Of a DNA stretch of 64,000 nucleotides, positions 1 to 10,762 are shown piece by piece. The translations under genes and the position numbers were made by a program. Origin of the DNA: Arachis hypogaea (Eukaryota; Streptophyta; Magnoliopsida; Fabales; Fabaceae); the NCBI RefSeq assembly GCF_003086295.3, contig NC_092039.1, positions 71,381,649 through 71,445,648 on the forward strand, given 5' to 3'. The notes below the pieces were generated by a model. It did not search any database, was not told the DNA's origin, and saw nothing but the letters and a program-made list of their open reading frames with translations. Each line of letters starts with the position of its first letter. The stretch's first letter is position 1.

Positions 1-74
1 ATCATCAACATCATAATTTCACATACAAACTCATATTCTCATCAAGAATCATTAATCCAAAACATTCAACTCAC

Positions 75-564
75 CTATGATGTATGGACACTGACACGGA
101 TACAGGATATGACACGACACGGGACACGCTGACACGCAAATTTTAAGATCTTATATGACATGGGGATACGTATACATATAAAATATAAAGTATTTTTTAG
201 ATAAATCGTAATGATATGTTGATAATTTATTGATATCAAAATATAAATTAAATTTTTTAATTATTTTTAATGTCTTATTTTAATTATATCAGGTATTTAA
301 AATATTTTTTTGTTTTAATAAATATTAATATATACTATATATAAATTTATTTTAAGAATATATGTTAAGAATAAAACTAGACACGTTGACACGTGATGGT
401 ATTTAGATGTGTTTAGACGTGTCCGGAGAAGAATGTTTTATTTTTTATTAAGACACGGTTGGACACAGCAGACACGCATGTCGACCGAGTGTCGACGAGT
501 GTCGTGTTCAAAATGTATCCAACATACGAACACAACAACTTAGCGAAGTGTCCATGCTTCACAG
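75..564. mobile_element. Non-autonomous TIR element (hAT- or Mutator-like MITE), 490 bp
   Basis: The left end reads CTATGATGTATGGACAC and the reverse complement of the right end reads CTGTGAAGCATGGACAC, which match at 14 of 17 positions. The element is flanked by the direct repeat CAACTCAC (67-74 and 565-572), an 8-bp target-site duplication. Subterminal sequence at both ends is rich in GACACG-type motifs in inverted orientation. There is no coding capacity; the open frame at 459-941 crosses its right end and is chance. An 8-bp TSD favours hAT, but the GACACG subterminal pattern also occurs in Mutator-like elements, so the superfamily is open. Confidence 0.7.
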
Positions 565-572
565 CAACTCAC

Positions 573-2851
573 ATACCCTTCACACACAACACATATACCA
601 TATTTACATACATCACAATCACCTCACCATCCTCTCAACATGTGAATTCATCAATAACAACCAACAAGCTCCAAATACAACACACATTAAACTCTACATT
701 CATCACCTTTATTTACTTAAACATTAACAATTCACATATTCATCTTATCCTACAGTCAACTAACCTAAGTTTTTACGTGACATTATATATTATTTACGAG
801 AAACCAAAACCATATCTTGGCCGATTTTTCTCTAAGCTCAAAACACCGAACATCAAGCTTCCAAGATTCCAAATCAATTCTAACAAGCTCCAATTTGCCA
901 ATTCAACACCAAATTCAACACAATTCTATCTATTTCCATGAAATTCACCAAATTAATTACTAAGGTTCACATAATTGAATAACCAGAAGGGTTTAGAGTT
1001 TTCTCACCTTATCGACGAAAGGACAAAACCCAATGATTACCCGCTACTAGAGTTCACCTAAACCATCAAAATCATTCAGTTTCTCAATATTAAAAATTTA
1101 AAATTTTTGAAACTGAAAAAGGGAGAGTTGGGTGAGAAAATGTGATTTTCTTACCAAATTGTTTGGCGAGTTTTATAGAGAATTCTTAGACGAACGTGTG
1201 GTCGCTAACGATTGAAAGATATAATGGATTGAAGTTGAAAGTGAATAGTAACATCCAACCTAAGCTCTCTCTCACTCTCTCATCGTGTTCTCTCTTTCAC
1301 TATGTGAAAGCGCCCGTGCGCGGGGCGGGGAGGTAAATGATGCTGATTTGGGTTGGGCCTTGGGTCTAATATGAGGTCAGTTCAAACGATTTAGTCTGTT
1401 CACTTATTTTTAAGTAAAATCCTCTAAACAAAAAAGGTAAAAAATTTTAAAATTAGTGTCAATATTTATATTTTAATTATTTTTACCGTTTTAATTTATT
1501 AAATTTATTTTTCTAATTTCTTTAAATAAAAATTAATTTATTGATTAACTATTTATTAGTTATCCAAAATTTACATATATAATATGAAAAAAAAGGCATT
1601 TTATAAAAAAATTGGACTACTTGAGAATTTGAAACAATGTTTATTAGTTAAGAGAAAATAAAACTCACTGAATGCTATATCATATAGCAAAGCATTTAAA
1701 ATTTGAGAAGGGAATACAAATAATGAATAAAAAGAAAAGGACGAACAGAACTAGAAATCAAGAATGAACGTTTATTTTTTTACACATTCTATTTTTTTTT
1801 ATTATTTGATTAAATTATTAGTGAACAACATTAATTACTTTTAGTCTCAATTTAAACACCAACCTCCAAAGTTTATTATATGAAGTGCCATATAAGGATT
1901 AAATATGCCCCAATAAGATTTCTTTTTTATTATTATTATTCATAAAATTCTAACTTGAGACAGAAGATAAATTGTTAATTAATTTATCTATTTATTTAAT
2001 TTTTGTTGTAAATATAATGGTCGCTTATTATGTTGGATAAAATCAAAGTTTGAAAATGCTATTCAACATTATAACTGCTAATCATTAACTTTAAATATTT
2101 TGGTAGTGTTAAGAAAAAAAATATAAATGAAAATGAATTCTCTATATACTCCACAGCTTCCAACTTGTTTCTTCGTTAACTATCCTGCCAATCATGTTCG
2201 AAGGCTCAAGCCAATTTTGTATAAAATCGTTCTTTTACCCATTTTGATGAATATTTTGCTAGATTTAAAAGTTCAAAAAAAAAAAAAGATTGTGTATGTC
2301 ATGTTTAACAAGACATGGTTTATAAATGGATTATATGAATGCTTATATATTTTGATTTTCATCTTCGTTCCCATGAACTCATTAACCCATGTCGAGTAGT
2401 TGTTAACGCTTTGCTTATAATTCCACTCCAATAAAGTAAAACCTTAGAATTTGAATACCTAATAGTTAAAGTAATTTTCATAAGAAAATAATTCATGTAC
2501 CAGTTTTCGCTAAACCACTCTCCATTTTCCTTCCTTGTGCATGTTTATCTTTTTGCTACTTTTCACAACTCGTTTTTCCAGCTTCCCTTCCTCTATCTTG
2601 GTCCAAGTCCATGAGTTTTAGTTTATTTATTTTAATTTTTTTTAAAATAAAAAAGTGAGTAAACGTATTATTTCTAAAAATTTGATCAAAATTCAATTGC
2701 CACCTCCGGGCTCTGGCTATATGTGAAGGAGTATCAAAATACTAATAATCTAACAGTTCAAAATATTAAAATGAATCTCCAACCAAATATCATTTCATCA
2801 TTTATTTTATTTCATACATATTTTATTATTATTTACTTAGTTCAAGTATTG
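573..2851. other. AT-rich intergenic DNA, nothing recognised
   Basis: Long A/T runs and short chance open frames. A slightly GC-richer patch with CT-rich sequence lies near 1260-1340. I see no domain, splice pattern or terminal repeat. The 90-aa frame at 2127-2399 has no recognisable similarity and contains a poly-lysine stretch from an A run. Confidence 0.5.
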
Positions 2852-3621
2852 TTAATGCTTGAAACAACAACAAAGTATAACCCTCGGAACAAGCCCAATA
2901 CAGCTACCGCCGCGAAATCCCTTTTGAACGCAACTTGAGTCGCAATTTCCATAACCTTGGCATGGTTCGTCACAAACCCTGCCAGGAAAAAGTGTCCTAC
3001 CATCTGCAAATAATGGTCCTGCAAATCGATACATAGAATCAATTAATAAAATGAATAAAATTATGATTAATATAACTAGTTACTGGGTTTGATTGTCAAA
3101 ATTATACTATTTAATTAACAAAAAATAATACGTGCGTGTACATAAAAAATTAGCCAATATACATGTTTATTTTACAAATTTTTTTAATTAAATAATTTGT
3201 TATCAGAATAATCAAATTTATTATAGTAAAATAATCAAACCTACTAAATAAAGTGACATTTTTATAATAAAAAAATATTTTTTTACGAAACACTAAATAC
3301 TTATTTCTAAACATACCTAGGGCGACAATATTAGTTTACTGATCAAAACTTAAAAGTTAAATTCGCAGTTATATTTATAAAATACGAAAGAAGAAATATA
3401 TGTTATCGAATAATCAAAAGACTAAGAACAACAAAATCTTAACCAATATCTATCATTCTTCATTTGGTTCCTGAATTGGTTTAATTTAATCGTACGATGA
3501 AAATGGCGATTTAAACTAAATCTGGCTTTTTCACATAAATTTTATCATTACCTGATGAAGCCAAAATAAAAAAAATACATAAAATTCCTAGGGAATAAGG
3601 TTGACTGATGGGAGAAGCCAT
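2852..3621 (-). CDS. Defensin-like (DEFL/LCR) secreted cysteine-rich peptide, two exons
   Basis: Exon 1 is 3552-3621 and exon 2 is 2852-3018, separated by a 533-bp GT-AG intron (donor GTAATG, acceptor TTTGCAG). The joined frame codes for 78 residues. Residues 1-23 begin MASPISQPYSLGILC and form a hydrophobic signal peptide that continues across the junction, with likely cleavage near LFA. The mature part has cysteines spaced C-x3-C-x5-C-x3-C-x9-C-x9-CCC, close to plant DEFL peptides, whose last cysteines cluster as CxC or CCC before a short tail (here CCCFKH). In plants the intron of this family normally separates signal and mature exons, as here. The product would act outside the cell in defence or in reproductive or seed signalling; which of these cannot be told. 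A TATA box lies about 90 bp upstream. No disabling change is seen in the predicted mRNA. Confidence 0.8.
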
Positions 3622-3690
3622 TTTGAATAAGGTTTCACTGCTAATTGTGTTTTGTATTATCTCTTTGCTTCTTCTAAGAAGAATAGCTAA

Positions 3691-3716
3691 CATGCATGTG
3701 TTATGTTGCATTTATA
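3691..3716 (-). promoter_or_regulatory. Core promoter of the DEFL gene: TATA box and RY-type motif
   Basis: On the minus strand TATAAAT occurs at 3710-3716, about 90 bp upstream of the ATG at 3621, and CATGCATG (RY motif core) at 3691-3698. RY motifs are known from seed-expressed promoters. This copy sits downstream of the TATA box, so it may be leader sequence instead. Both motifs recur in the duplicate at 5192-5527. Confidence 0.5.
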
Positions 3717-3946
3717 ACAGCTACAAAGTAAATTTCGGAATATTTATTGTTCAATAAATGACTACATATTTAATATTTATTGACTTAAAATATTAATCAT
3801 AATGTTAAAGAGACAAAAAAAATTTAGAATTTATTTTATTTAATATTAATTAATTATTATAATAATTTAATAAATATTAAATAAGACAAGTTATAATTAT
3901 TTTTGACTGATTTTTTTTGTTACTAAATATTTTCAAAAAAAGATTA

Positions 3947-5188
3947 GTATCATTTTTGTCCTAATATTTAGAGTAAGTCTCAAAGTTGTCCTTAATTATG
4001 TTTAAATCATCCTATTTAAGTCCTTAACATTTCAAAATTGGCTCAATGTTGTCTTACCGTTAGAGATTTGTTAATATAATTGACGGCGGGATAAAATTGT
4101 GACGATTTTGAAACGTTAAGGACTTAAATAGGGTAAAAACGTTGGAAACAAATCAATTTTAGAAATAAATTTTAATTTTATCCTTCAATAATATCAATTT
4201 TTTACCATAGATAGTTATTCAATTATTTTTTAATCACATCTATGTAACTTACAATTAATCATATTACTTTCATTCTAAATAAATTTTTATTTTTATAATT
4301 TTACTCTTAAAAATTTTTATTCATCATGAAATGTTTGTGGAATAATTAGTACATAAACTTGCAAAAACGAAAAAAATGATGCATATACAATAAAATATAA
4401 ATTATACATTTTGATTTTAATGTATCGAAATATTTTAATATTTAATTTAGTTAAACTTTATTTTTTAATAATATTAATTTTTTTCAGTAGATAATTATTC
4501 AATTATTTTTTTAATTTTATCCTGATTATATTATTTTTTCTGAGTGAATTTATTTTTTATTAAGAGCAAAATTAAAAAATAAATTAAGTAATTATTTATC
4601 ATAAAAAAATTGAAATTACTGAAAAAAGATTAAAAAGCTTTTAAATTTTAATTTTGTTCTTAATCAAAAATAAAATTAAAAAGATAATTGAATAATTATT
4701 TACCGTAAAAGTTTGATATTATTGAAGAACCAAATTAAAAATAAAGTTTAACTAAATCAAATATTAAAGAATTTTGATACATTAGAGACAAAATTTTATT
4801 GCGTAAATTTATGTACTAGTTATTCTACAAACATTTTTTAATGAGTAAAAATCTTTAAGAGTAAAATTATAAAAAATAAAATTATTTAGAATAGATGTCA
4901 TTGAAAAATGATTGAATAATTATGTACCGTAAAAAAATTGATATTATTAAAAGAAAAAATTAAAATTTATTTTTATGTATCATTTTTGTCCCCAATATTT
5001 TTATTCTATTTAAATTTTTAATATTTTAAAATTGTTTCAATTTTATCCTGTTATTAATTTTATTAACAGATTCTTAATTACAGGATAATATTGAGTTAAT
5101 TTTAAAATATTAAAAATTTAAATAGAACAATTTAAATATTAGAGACAATTTTAAAATTTATGTGGAGCATTAAAGACAAAAACGATAC
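3947..5188. mobile_element. Foldback (long inverted repeat) element, 1242 bp, TSD TTA
   Basis: The ends are GTATCATTTTTGTC and, inverted, GTATCGTTTTTGTC. TTA flanks both sides (3944-3946 and 5189-5191), which would fit a PIF/Harbinger-type 3-bp TSD. Arms of several hundred bases (about 4150-4500 and 4620-4975) are inverted relative to each other. Smaller palindromes are nested at each end, the right one (4977-5188) being a complete MITE-like unit. No coding sequence. It separates the two copies of the DEFL promoter. Confidence 0.6.
4977..5188. repeat. MITE-like palindromic unit within the foldback element
   Basis: This 212-bp near-palindrome starts GTATCATTTTTGTCCCC and ends AAAGACAAAAACGATAC. 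The internal arms TATTTAAATTTTTAATATT and AATATTAAAAATTTAAATA pair with each other. It may be a MITE that inserted in, or was duplicated to build, the larger foldback. Confidence 0.5.
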
Positions 5189-5191
5189 TTA

Positions 5192-5527
5192 AGTGACGGG
5201 AGAAGTCATTTTTGAATAAGGTTTCACAATAATTGTGTTTTGTATTATCTCTGTTTCTTCTAAGAAGCATAGCTAACATGCATGTGGTATGTTGCATTTA
5301 TAATAGCTACAAAGTAAATTCCGGAATATTTAATATTCATTAATTGACTACGTATTTAATACTCATTGAGTTGAAATATTAATTATAATGTTAAAAAGAC
5401 CAAAAATAATTAAAATTTATTTTATTTAATATTAATTAATTGTTATAATAATTTATTAAATATTAAATAAGATAAATTATAATTATTTTTAGTTAATTCT
5501 TTTTTGTTATTAAATATTTTCAAAAAA
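5192..5527 (-). pseudogene. Duplicated DEFL promoter, leader and truncated start of exon 1
   Basis: This segment is a diverged copy of 3607-3943. It holds the DEFL leader, the CATGCATG motif, the TATAAAT box and about 250 bp of upstream sequence. The ATG at 5207-5209 is kept, but the frame reads only MTSPVT before a stop, because similarity ends at the foldback element. It is a promoter without its gene, and may have been the original promoter before a tandem duplication or rearrangement. Confidence 0.7.
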
Positions 5528-5726
5528 TTAAATACTCAAACATATAATCAATATACGAAGAATTCTATAAATAAAAATGAATAGAAGATAATAGTTTAAT
5601 AAAAAAAAACAAAAGTTAGGTGTCAAATATTTTTTGTGTTTTTTTCGGTACGATGATAAATTTATACGTATCGGTACCATAAAAATGGAAACAAATAAAA
5701 ACATGACATGTAATTTATATTAGGTT

Positions 5727-6020
5727 TAATTATTCTGTTGGTCCCTATAGTTATGCGAAATTTTTAATTAGGTCTTTATACTTTTTTTTCTTTTTAATTG
5801 AGTCTTTACACCAATTTTTTTAATTGGGTCCCTACACTTTTTTTTCCCTTAATTTGGATCCCTGTACTAATTTTTTTAGTTGAGTTCCTATAAAATTAAG
5901 TCAATTATTCTCAAGAGGGACCTAATTGAAAAAAAAATTGATACAGAGACCCAATTAAAAAAAAAGTATAAGAACTTAATTAAAAATTTCGCAAATCTAT
6001 AAAAATCAACAGAATAATTC
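5727..6020. mobile_element. MITE, about 294 bp, inverted-repeat ends
   Basis: The left end TAATTATTCTGTTGGTCCCT pairs with the right end read in reverse (GAATTATTCTGTTGATTTTT). Both arms continue with GCGAAATTTTTAATTA and A/T-rich copies of an AATTGGGTCCCTA motif. This type of palindromic repeat is common in legume intergenic DNA. No coding capacity; the TSD is not clear. Confidence 0.6.
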
Positions 6021-7073
6021 ATGTCAGCATTTAAATTTCTTTTTCTAAAATATATATCATATCATTATTTTTACTAAAATATCCTTATAATTTATATAAA
6101 ATTGACAAAAATAACCTTTTATTTATTTCTAATAAAAAACTGAAACATCTTTATTTTTATTTTAGAAAAATACTACCCTTATAAACTAAACAAATATCAA
6201 AATTCAATAAACTTTAATTTTAAAATTTCAAGATTCAAATAATTTAAAACAAAAAGGTCGAGAGAGACAAGATCTGAAAAATACAAAATTGCTCTTTAAT
6301 CTTCATTTTCTTACCCTGTCCAACTGTAAGACGCAATCACAACAGCTGCGGTGGCTAAAAGCGGCGAGCGGCGGTGAGAGGACAACAAATGAAAGAGGAT
6401 AACCACTTTTCAGGTTTACAATTCATCACATTTTTTTCTCTTTGGTTCAACATCTGCATTTTGTTATCGTCAATTTATGTCTTAATGGTGTTTCGTACTG
6501 TACTATAGCAAGGTTTTGATCATGTCAACTTTTTTTGTTATTCTCCTATTACTGAGTTGTTATGAAAAACAATCCTTATATCTAGGTATTAAACTTATTA
6601 ATTCACCAAAAAATAGAATATCAATTTTGTTCTTTTGTTCTTGTCAGGTTTGCAATTCATCACTTTTTTTACTCTTTGGTTTTCAACTTCTGCATTTTGT
6701 TCCTTTGTTCTTATTAATTTGATTCTTCAATGCCTCTGTTGTACTATTAAGAATAACAATAGTAAAGTATTTGATCATGATCAGAAATCTTGTCAAAGTG
6801 CATGTTTCTTATTATCTATCCTAGCATATTCACAACATCTTGTTTATGTTACTAGACATCTTTTCTTTTTAGCCTTACACTAGTAATCGTTAGTTATTTC
6901 AAAGTTAATGGGATAAATCAGATGACCCATATCTCAATTGGCCTCATTAGAAGTTTAGAAATTGAATCTTTTCAAGTATAGCCTTGACTAGCTATAAGGT
7001 CCAAAAACTTTATCTCTCTCTATATATATACCAGTGAACTAAGTTACTATTTTCTTTTCTTTATTTCATTTGT
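6021..7073. other. Intergenic or gene-leader-like stretch with an imperfect direct repeat
   Basis: A GC-richer patch (about 6300-6410) is followed by a possible donor (CAG-GTTTAC). A segment of about 56 bp at 6412-6470 is repeated imperfectly at 6647-6707; both contain CAATTCATCAC and TCTGCATTTTGTT. It could be the 5' part of a degraded plus-strand host gene that also includes the candidate exon at 8650-8767, but no protein family is recognisable. Confidence 0.3.
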
Positions 7074-7078
7074 GTTTA

Positions 7079-8626
7079 TGATAAGCGGATATTTTATACA
7101 CTTTTTGGGGGTAATTTCATGTAGATTTTAGCATGTTCTAGTTAGTTTTTAGGAGAATATTATTAGTTTTTAGGCAAAAAATCATATTTCTGGACTTTAC
7201 TATGAGCTTGTGTGTTTTTCTGTGATTTCAGGTATTTTCTGGCTGAAATTGAGGGAGCTGAGCAAAAATCTGACTTAGGCTGAAAAAGGACTGCTGATGC
7301 TGTTGGATCCTGACCTCCCTGCATTCGGAATGGATTTTCTAGAGCTACAGGAGTCCAATTGGCGCGCTCTCAACGGCGTTGGAAAGTAGACATCCAGAGC
7401 TTTCCAGAAATATATAATAGTCCATACTTTGCGCGAAGATAGATGACGTAACTTGGCGTTGAACGCCAAGTTCATGCTGCTGTCTGGAGTTAAACGCCAG
7501 AAAAACGTCATGATCCGGAGTTGAACGCCCAAAACACGTCATAACCTGGAGTTTAACGCCAAGAAAGGCCTCTACTCGTGGATAGCTTTGATCTCAGCCC
7601 CAGCACACACCAAGTGGGCCCCAGAAGTGGATTTCTGCACCAATTATCTTAGTTTACTCATTTTTTGTAAACCTAGGTTACTAGTTTACTATTTAAACAA
7701 CTTTTAGAGACTTATCTTGTACCTCATGACATTTTTCAAATCTGAATTACATACTTTGTGACGGCATGAGTCTCTAAACTCCATTGTTGGGGGTGAGGAG
7801 CTCTGCAGCGTCTCGATGATTTAATACAATTCCTTTGTTTTCCATTCAAACATGCTTGTTCTTATCTAAGATGTTCATTCGCCCCTAATTGTGAAGAAGG
7901 TGATGAGCCGTGACACTCATCACCTTCCTCAATCCATGAACGTGTGCCTGACAACCACCTCCGTTCTACATCAGATTGAATGAATGTCTCTTAGATTCCT
8001 TAATCAGAATCTTCGTGGTATAAGCCGGATCGATGGCGGCATTCATGAGAATCCGGAAAGTCTAAACCTTGTCTGTGGTATTCCGAGTAGGATTCCGGGA
8101 TTGAATGACTGTGACGTGCTTCAAACTCCTGAGGGCTGGGCGTTAGTGACAGACGCAAAAGAATCAATGGATTCTATTCCAACCTGATTGAGAACCGACA
8201 GATGATTAGCCGTGCTGTGACAGAGCATAGGAACGTTTTCACTGAGAGGATGGGAAGTAACCACTGACAACGGTGACACCCTACATAGAGCTTGCCATGG
8301 AAGGAGCCTTGCGTGTGTTGAAGGATTTCAAGGAAGAGTTGAAGTCAGAGGACAAAGCATCTCCAAAACTCCAACATATTCTCCATTACTGCACAACAAG
8401 TAACGCTATTATTCTCTATTATTTTAACTTACAATTTTAAATACTTTGACTTCTTACAACTAAATCCAAATAACTTTATTGGCCTCCTGACTAAGATTAA
8501 TAAAATAAACATTGATTGCTTCAAACCAATAATCTCCGTGGGATCGACCCTTACTCCCGTAAGGTATTACTTGGATGACCCAGTGCACTTACTGGTTAGT
8601 TGTGCGAATCACAAATTCGTGCACCA
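7079..8626 (+). mobile_element. Solo LTR of an Arachis FIDEL-like gypsy element (TSD GTTTA)
   Basis: The sequence starts TGATAAGCGGATATTTTATAC and ends TTCGTGCACCA, with TG...CA ends. It is flanked by a perfect 5-bp duplication GTTTA (7074-7078, 8627-8631). There is no internal retrotransposon sequence, so this is a solo LTR left by LTR-LTR recombination. It belongs to the same family as LTR D (29530) and the LTRs of element A. It carries several GGCGTTNAACGCC palindromes between 7450 and 7570. Open frames inside it are chance. Confidence 0.88.
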
Positions 8627-8649
8627 GTTTACCACCAATATTTTTGTAG

Positions 8650-8767
8650 ATATCTATTATATGTCATGAATGTGAAAACTCCAACCAAGGACTTCCTGGA
8701 GCTTGTGGGAGAGTTGCTTGAACCCTTAATAAAAGCTAGAAGTCAGAGGAGTTTGACTAGGCATGAG
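8650..8767 (+). pseudogene. Candidate host exon of unknown function beside the solo LTR
   Basis: An acceptor-like TTTTTGTAG precedes and a donor-like GAG-GTAAAT follows a 118-bp open stretch reading ...VKTPTKDFLELVGELLEPLI..., which looks protein-like (amphipathic, charged). I do not recognise the family. A second possible exon at about 8947-9058 (LDDDEGYARKFGEEV..., ending in TAG) does not join in phase. If real, the solo LTR sits in the preceding intron, 19 bp from this exon. Could be a gene relic. Confidence 0.3.
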
Positions 8768-9357
8768 GTAAATGTTTATGCAAACTATGAAAGGAAAAAA
8801 ATATTTTACCTATTGTTCTATACCAAACTATGAATTCCATTCTTATTCTATCAGTGTTTATCAATTTGTGCCTTCATGTTAACCTTGGGTTTTGGTTTAT
8901 ATCGATATGCTGAAAACAGCACCACCATCATTACTGTTTGTTAAAGCCTAGATGATGACGAAGGGTATGCAAGAAAGTTTGGAGAAGAAGTAAAAAAAAA
9001 AAAAAGAGATGTGAAGCTGAATGATGTGAGAGTGGAAAGAGGTTGGAAGAGGTTGTAGTGTGTTATTATTTTGCTAAAAAGCTAAAGAAGAATGACCATT
9101 GGTTTATTGAATTCCTTTGATTTTTTGGTTTAATAGTTGTAGTGTTATTATTTGAATGTCAAATCTGTTTGTTGTCTAGTGAAGTGTTAACCACATGTTA
9201 AGTGATTATTTAAACATTACTCTTCTTTATAGTTATGTAGATATGATGAATGTTATTTGGTATTTGTATGAAAAACGGATCCATCTTTGATTATTTATAT
9301 ATTTTATTGATTTATTATTATAATAAAAAAATTAAGATCAGTGATTGATTTAGCCAC

Positions 9358-9460
9358 CACAACTTAATTTTAAGGTCTTACAATTTGATGCCCACAACTT
9401 GATTTTAAGATTTTATAACTTGATGCCCACAACTTAATTTTAAGATCTTGCAACTTGATG
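9358..9460. repeat. 35-bp tandem repeat, about 2.9 copies
   Basis: Three copies of a 35-bp unit begin CACAACTTAATTTTAAG or close variants, each containing an AACTTGATG-like segment. Spacing between the AACTT starts (9361, 9396, 9431) is exactly 35 bp. Around it, 9060-10130 is otherwise unassigned AT-rich DNA. Confidence 0.8.
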
Positions 9461-10146
9461 TTACGTAATGTCATTAACTCTGTTACTAGAAATTATAATA
9501 AGCATAGACAAAAAGATTCAGATACAAATTAAAAATTCGTAATTATCATATATAGTCATGTTTGATTTATGTTTAGAGTTGGTTAATTTCATTCCTTTTA
9601 CTTAAAAATTTATTATGCACTATATTTTAAACGGATTCTTCTGTCGACATTATATGAATGACTTTACAGAATTGAAGATTGAGAATTCTTATTTATATAG
9701 GCTACAATAGATATCCTTAAAAGTTTGGATAGATCTTTAGTTTGTTAATTTTCTATTGAAAAATTATAGTATACAGATCAACATGTATACAGAGATTCTC
9801 TTATTCCTTCTGTCTAGCTTCTGCGTGAATGTCTGAGGGACACGTGTCTAAGGTGTGGAGCTATAGGGAGGCGGTGGGACAGGCTTGTTTTAGGTGCGCT
9901 CGTCATGCCTCATGGCTGGCTTGCAACTCTCGTAACGGCGCTGTGCAAACGTATCAATTGATTGGGCTGGACTTTGTGTTACCAAAAAAATAAGCTTCTT
10001 GTTACGATTTTTTGTTATTCTTTTATCCAAGGAGTTAAAAAAATAAAAAAGAGAAAGGGTCCAAAAGGAAAACTCTTATGGAATAAAACTGATGCACCCC
10101 GTCTAAAAAAAACTGATGCACCCATGGGGTTATGATATGGTTACTA

Positions 10147-10727
10147 GATTTTTTTTTTAAATAAAATAAAAAATTATTATTTTTCAAAACCCTATTTTTC
10201 AACTTTAATTTCATAAATACGTTTTTTTATAGATTTCGCTAAATCTCCCAGCGAACTCCACTTCAAATTTGAAAGAAAATGGCTAACGCAATTTTTTAAG
10301 CTTCATAGTAGACAATGACAACCGTTATCATCTCCAGAATCCATAGAAATACATAATGGAACATAGTAATAAGTCATTTTTACAGGGAAAATAATAGTTT
10401 TTTTATTAATAATGAAAAAAATCCTTGATAAATATGGCTTATTCCCATTTCTGGAGACTATGAAAATAGTTGCCGTTGTCACCAGCAATGTTGAAGAAGT
10501 CATGCTTGTTGTCCGTGTATTTTTGTATATCTGTATGTACTATTGGATACGATGATAATGACTTAGAAATTAGAGTTTTCGTGAATTTTGGAAAGAATTG
10601 AGGTGGAGTTCGCCAAGGTTAGGCGAATTCGCCCTAAATACTATAGAAAATCTAATTTGGAAAATTAAAGATGAAAAATGGGGTTTTGGAAAATAATAAG
10701 TTTTTTTTTATTTTATTTTAAAAATTC
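10147..10727. mobile_element. Foldback/Mutator-like non-autonomous element with 11-bp direct repeat
   Basis: TATGGTTACTA occurs immediately before (10136-10146) and after (10728-10738) the element. Inside, the two halves are inverted copies: AAATAAAATAA-type ends, then CAAAACCC...TTTTTCAACTTTAATTT, then GCGAACTCCAC, each found inverted on the right. The centre (about 10300-10510) holds a further weak inverted repeat. A TSD of 9-11 bp fits Mutator-like elements. No transposase. Confidence 0.65.
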
Positions 10728-10762
10728 TATGGTTACTACATGGAGCTCATAGTTATTAGAAC

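Noticed and set aside
459..941. 160-codon plus-strand frame
   Set aside because: It crosses the right end and TSD of the 490-bp TIR element, is threonine/asparagine-rich from AT-rich DNA and has no recognisable domain.
8947..9058. Possible second exon (LDDDEGYARKFGEEV...) after the exon at 8650-8767
   Set aside because: Splice phases do not match the upstream exon and the frame includes a poly-A-derived lysine run.
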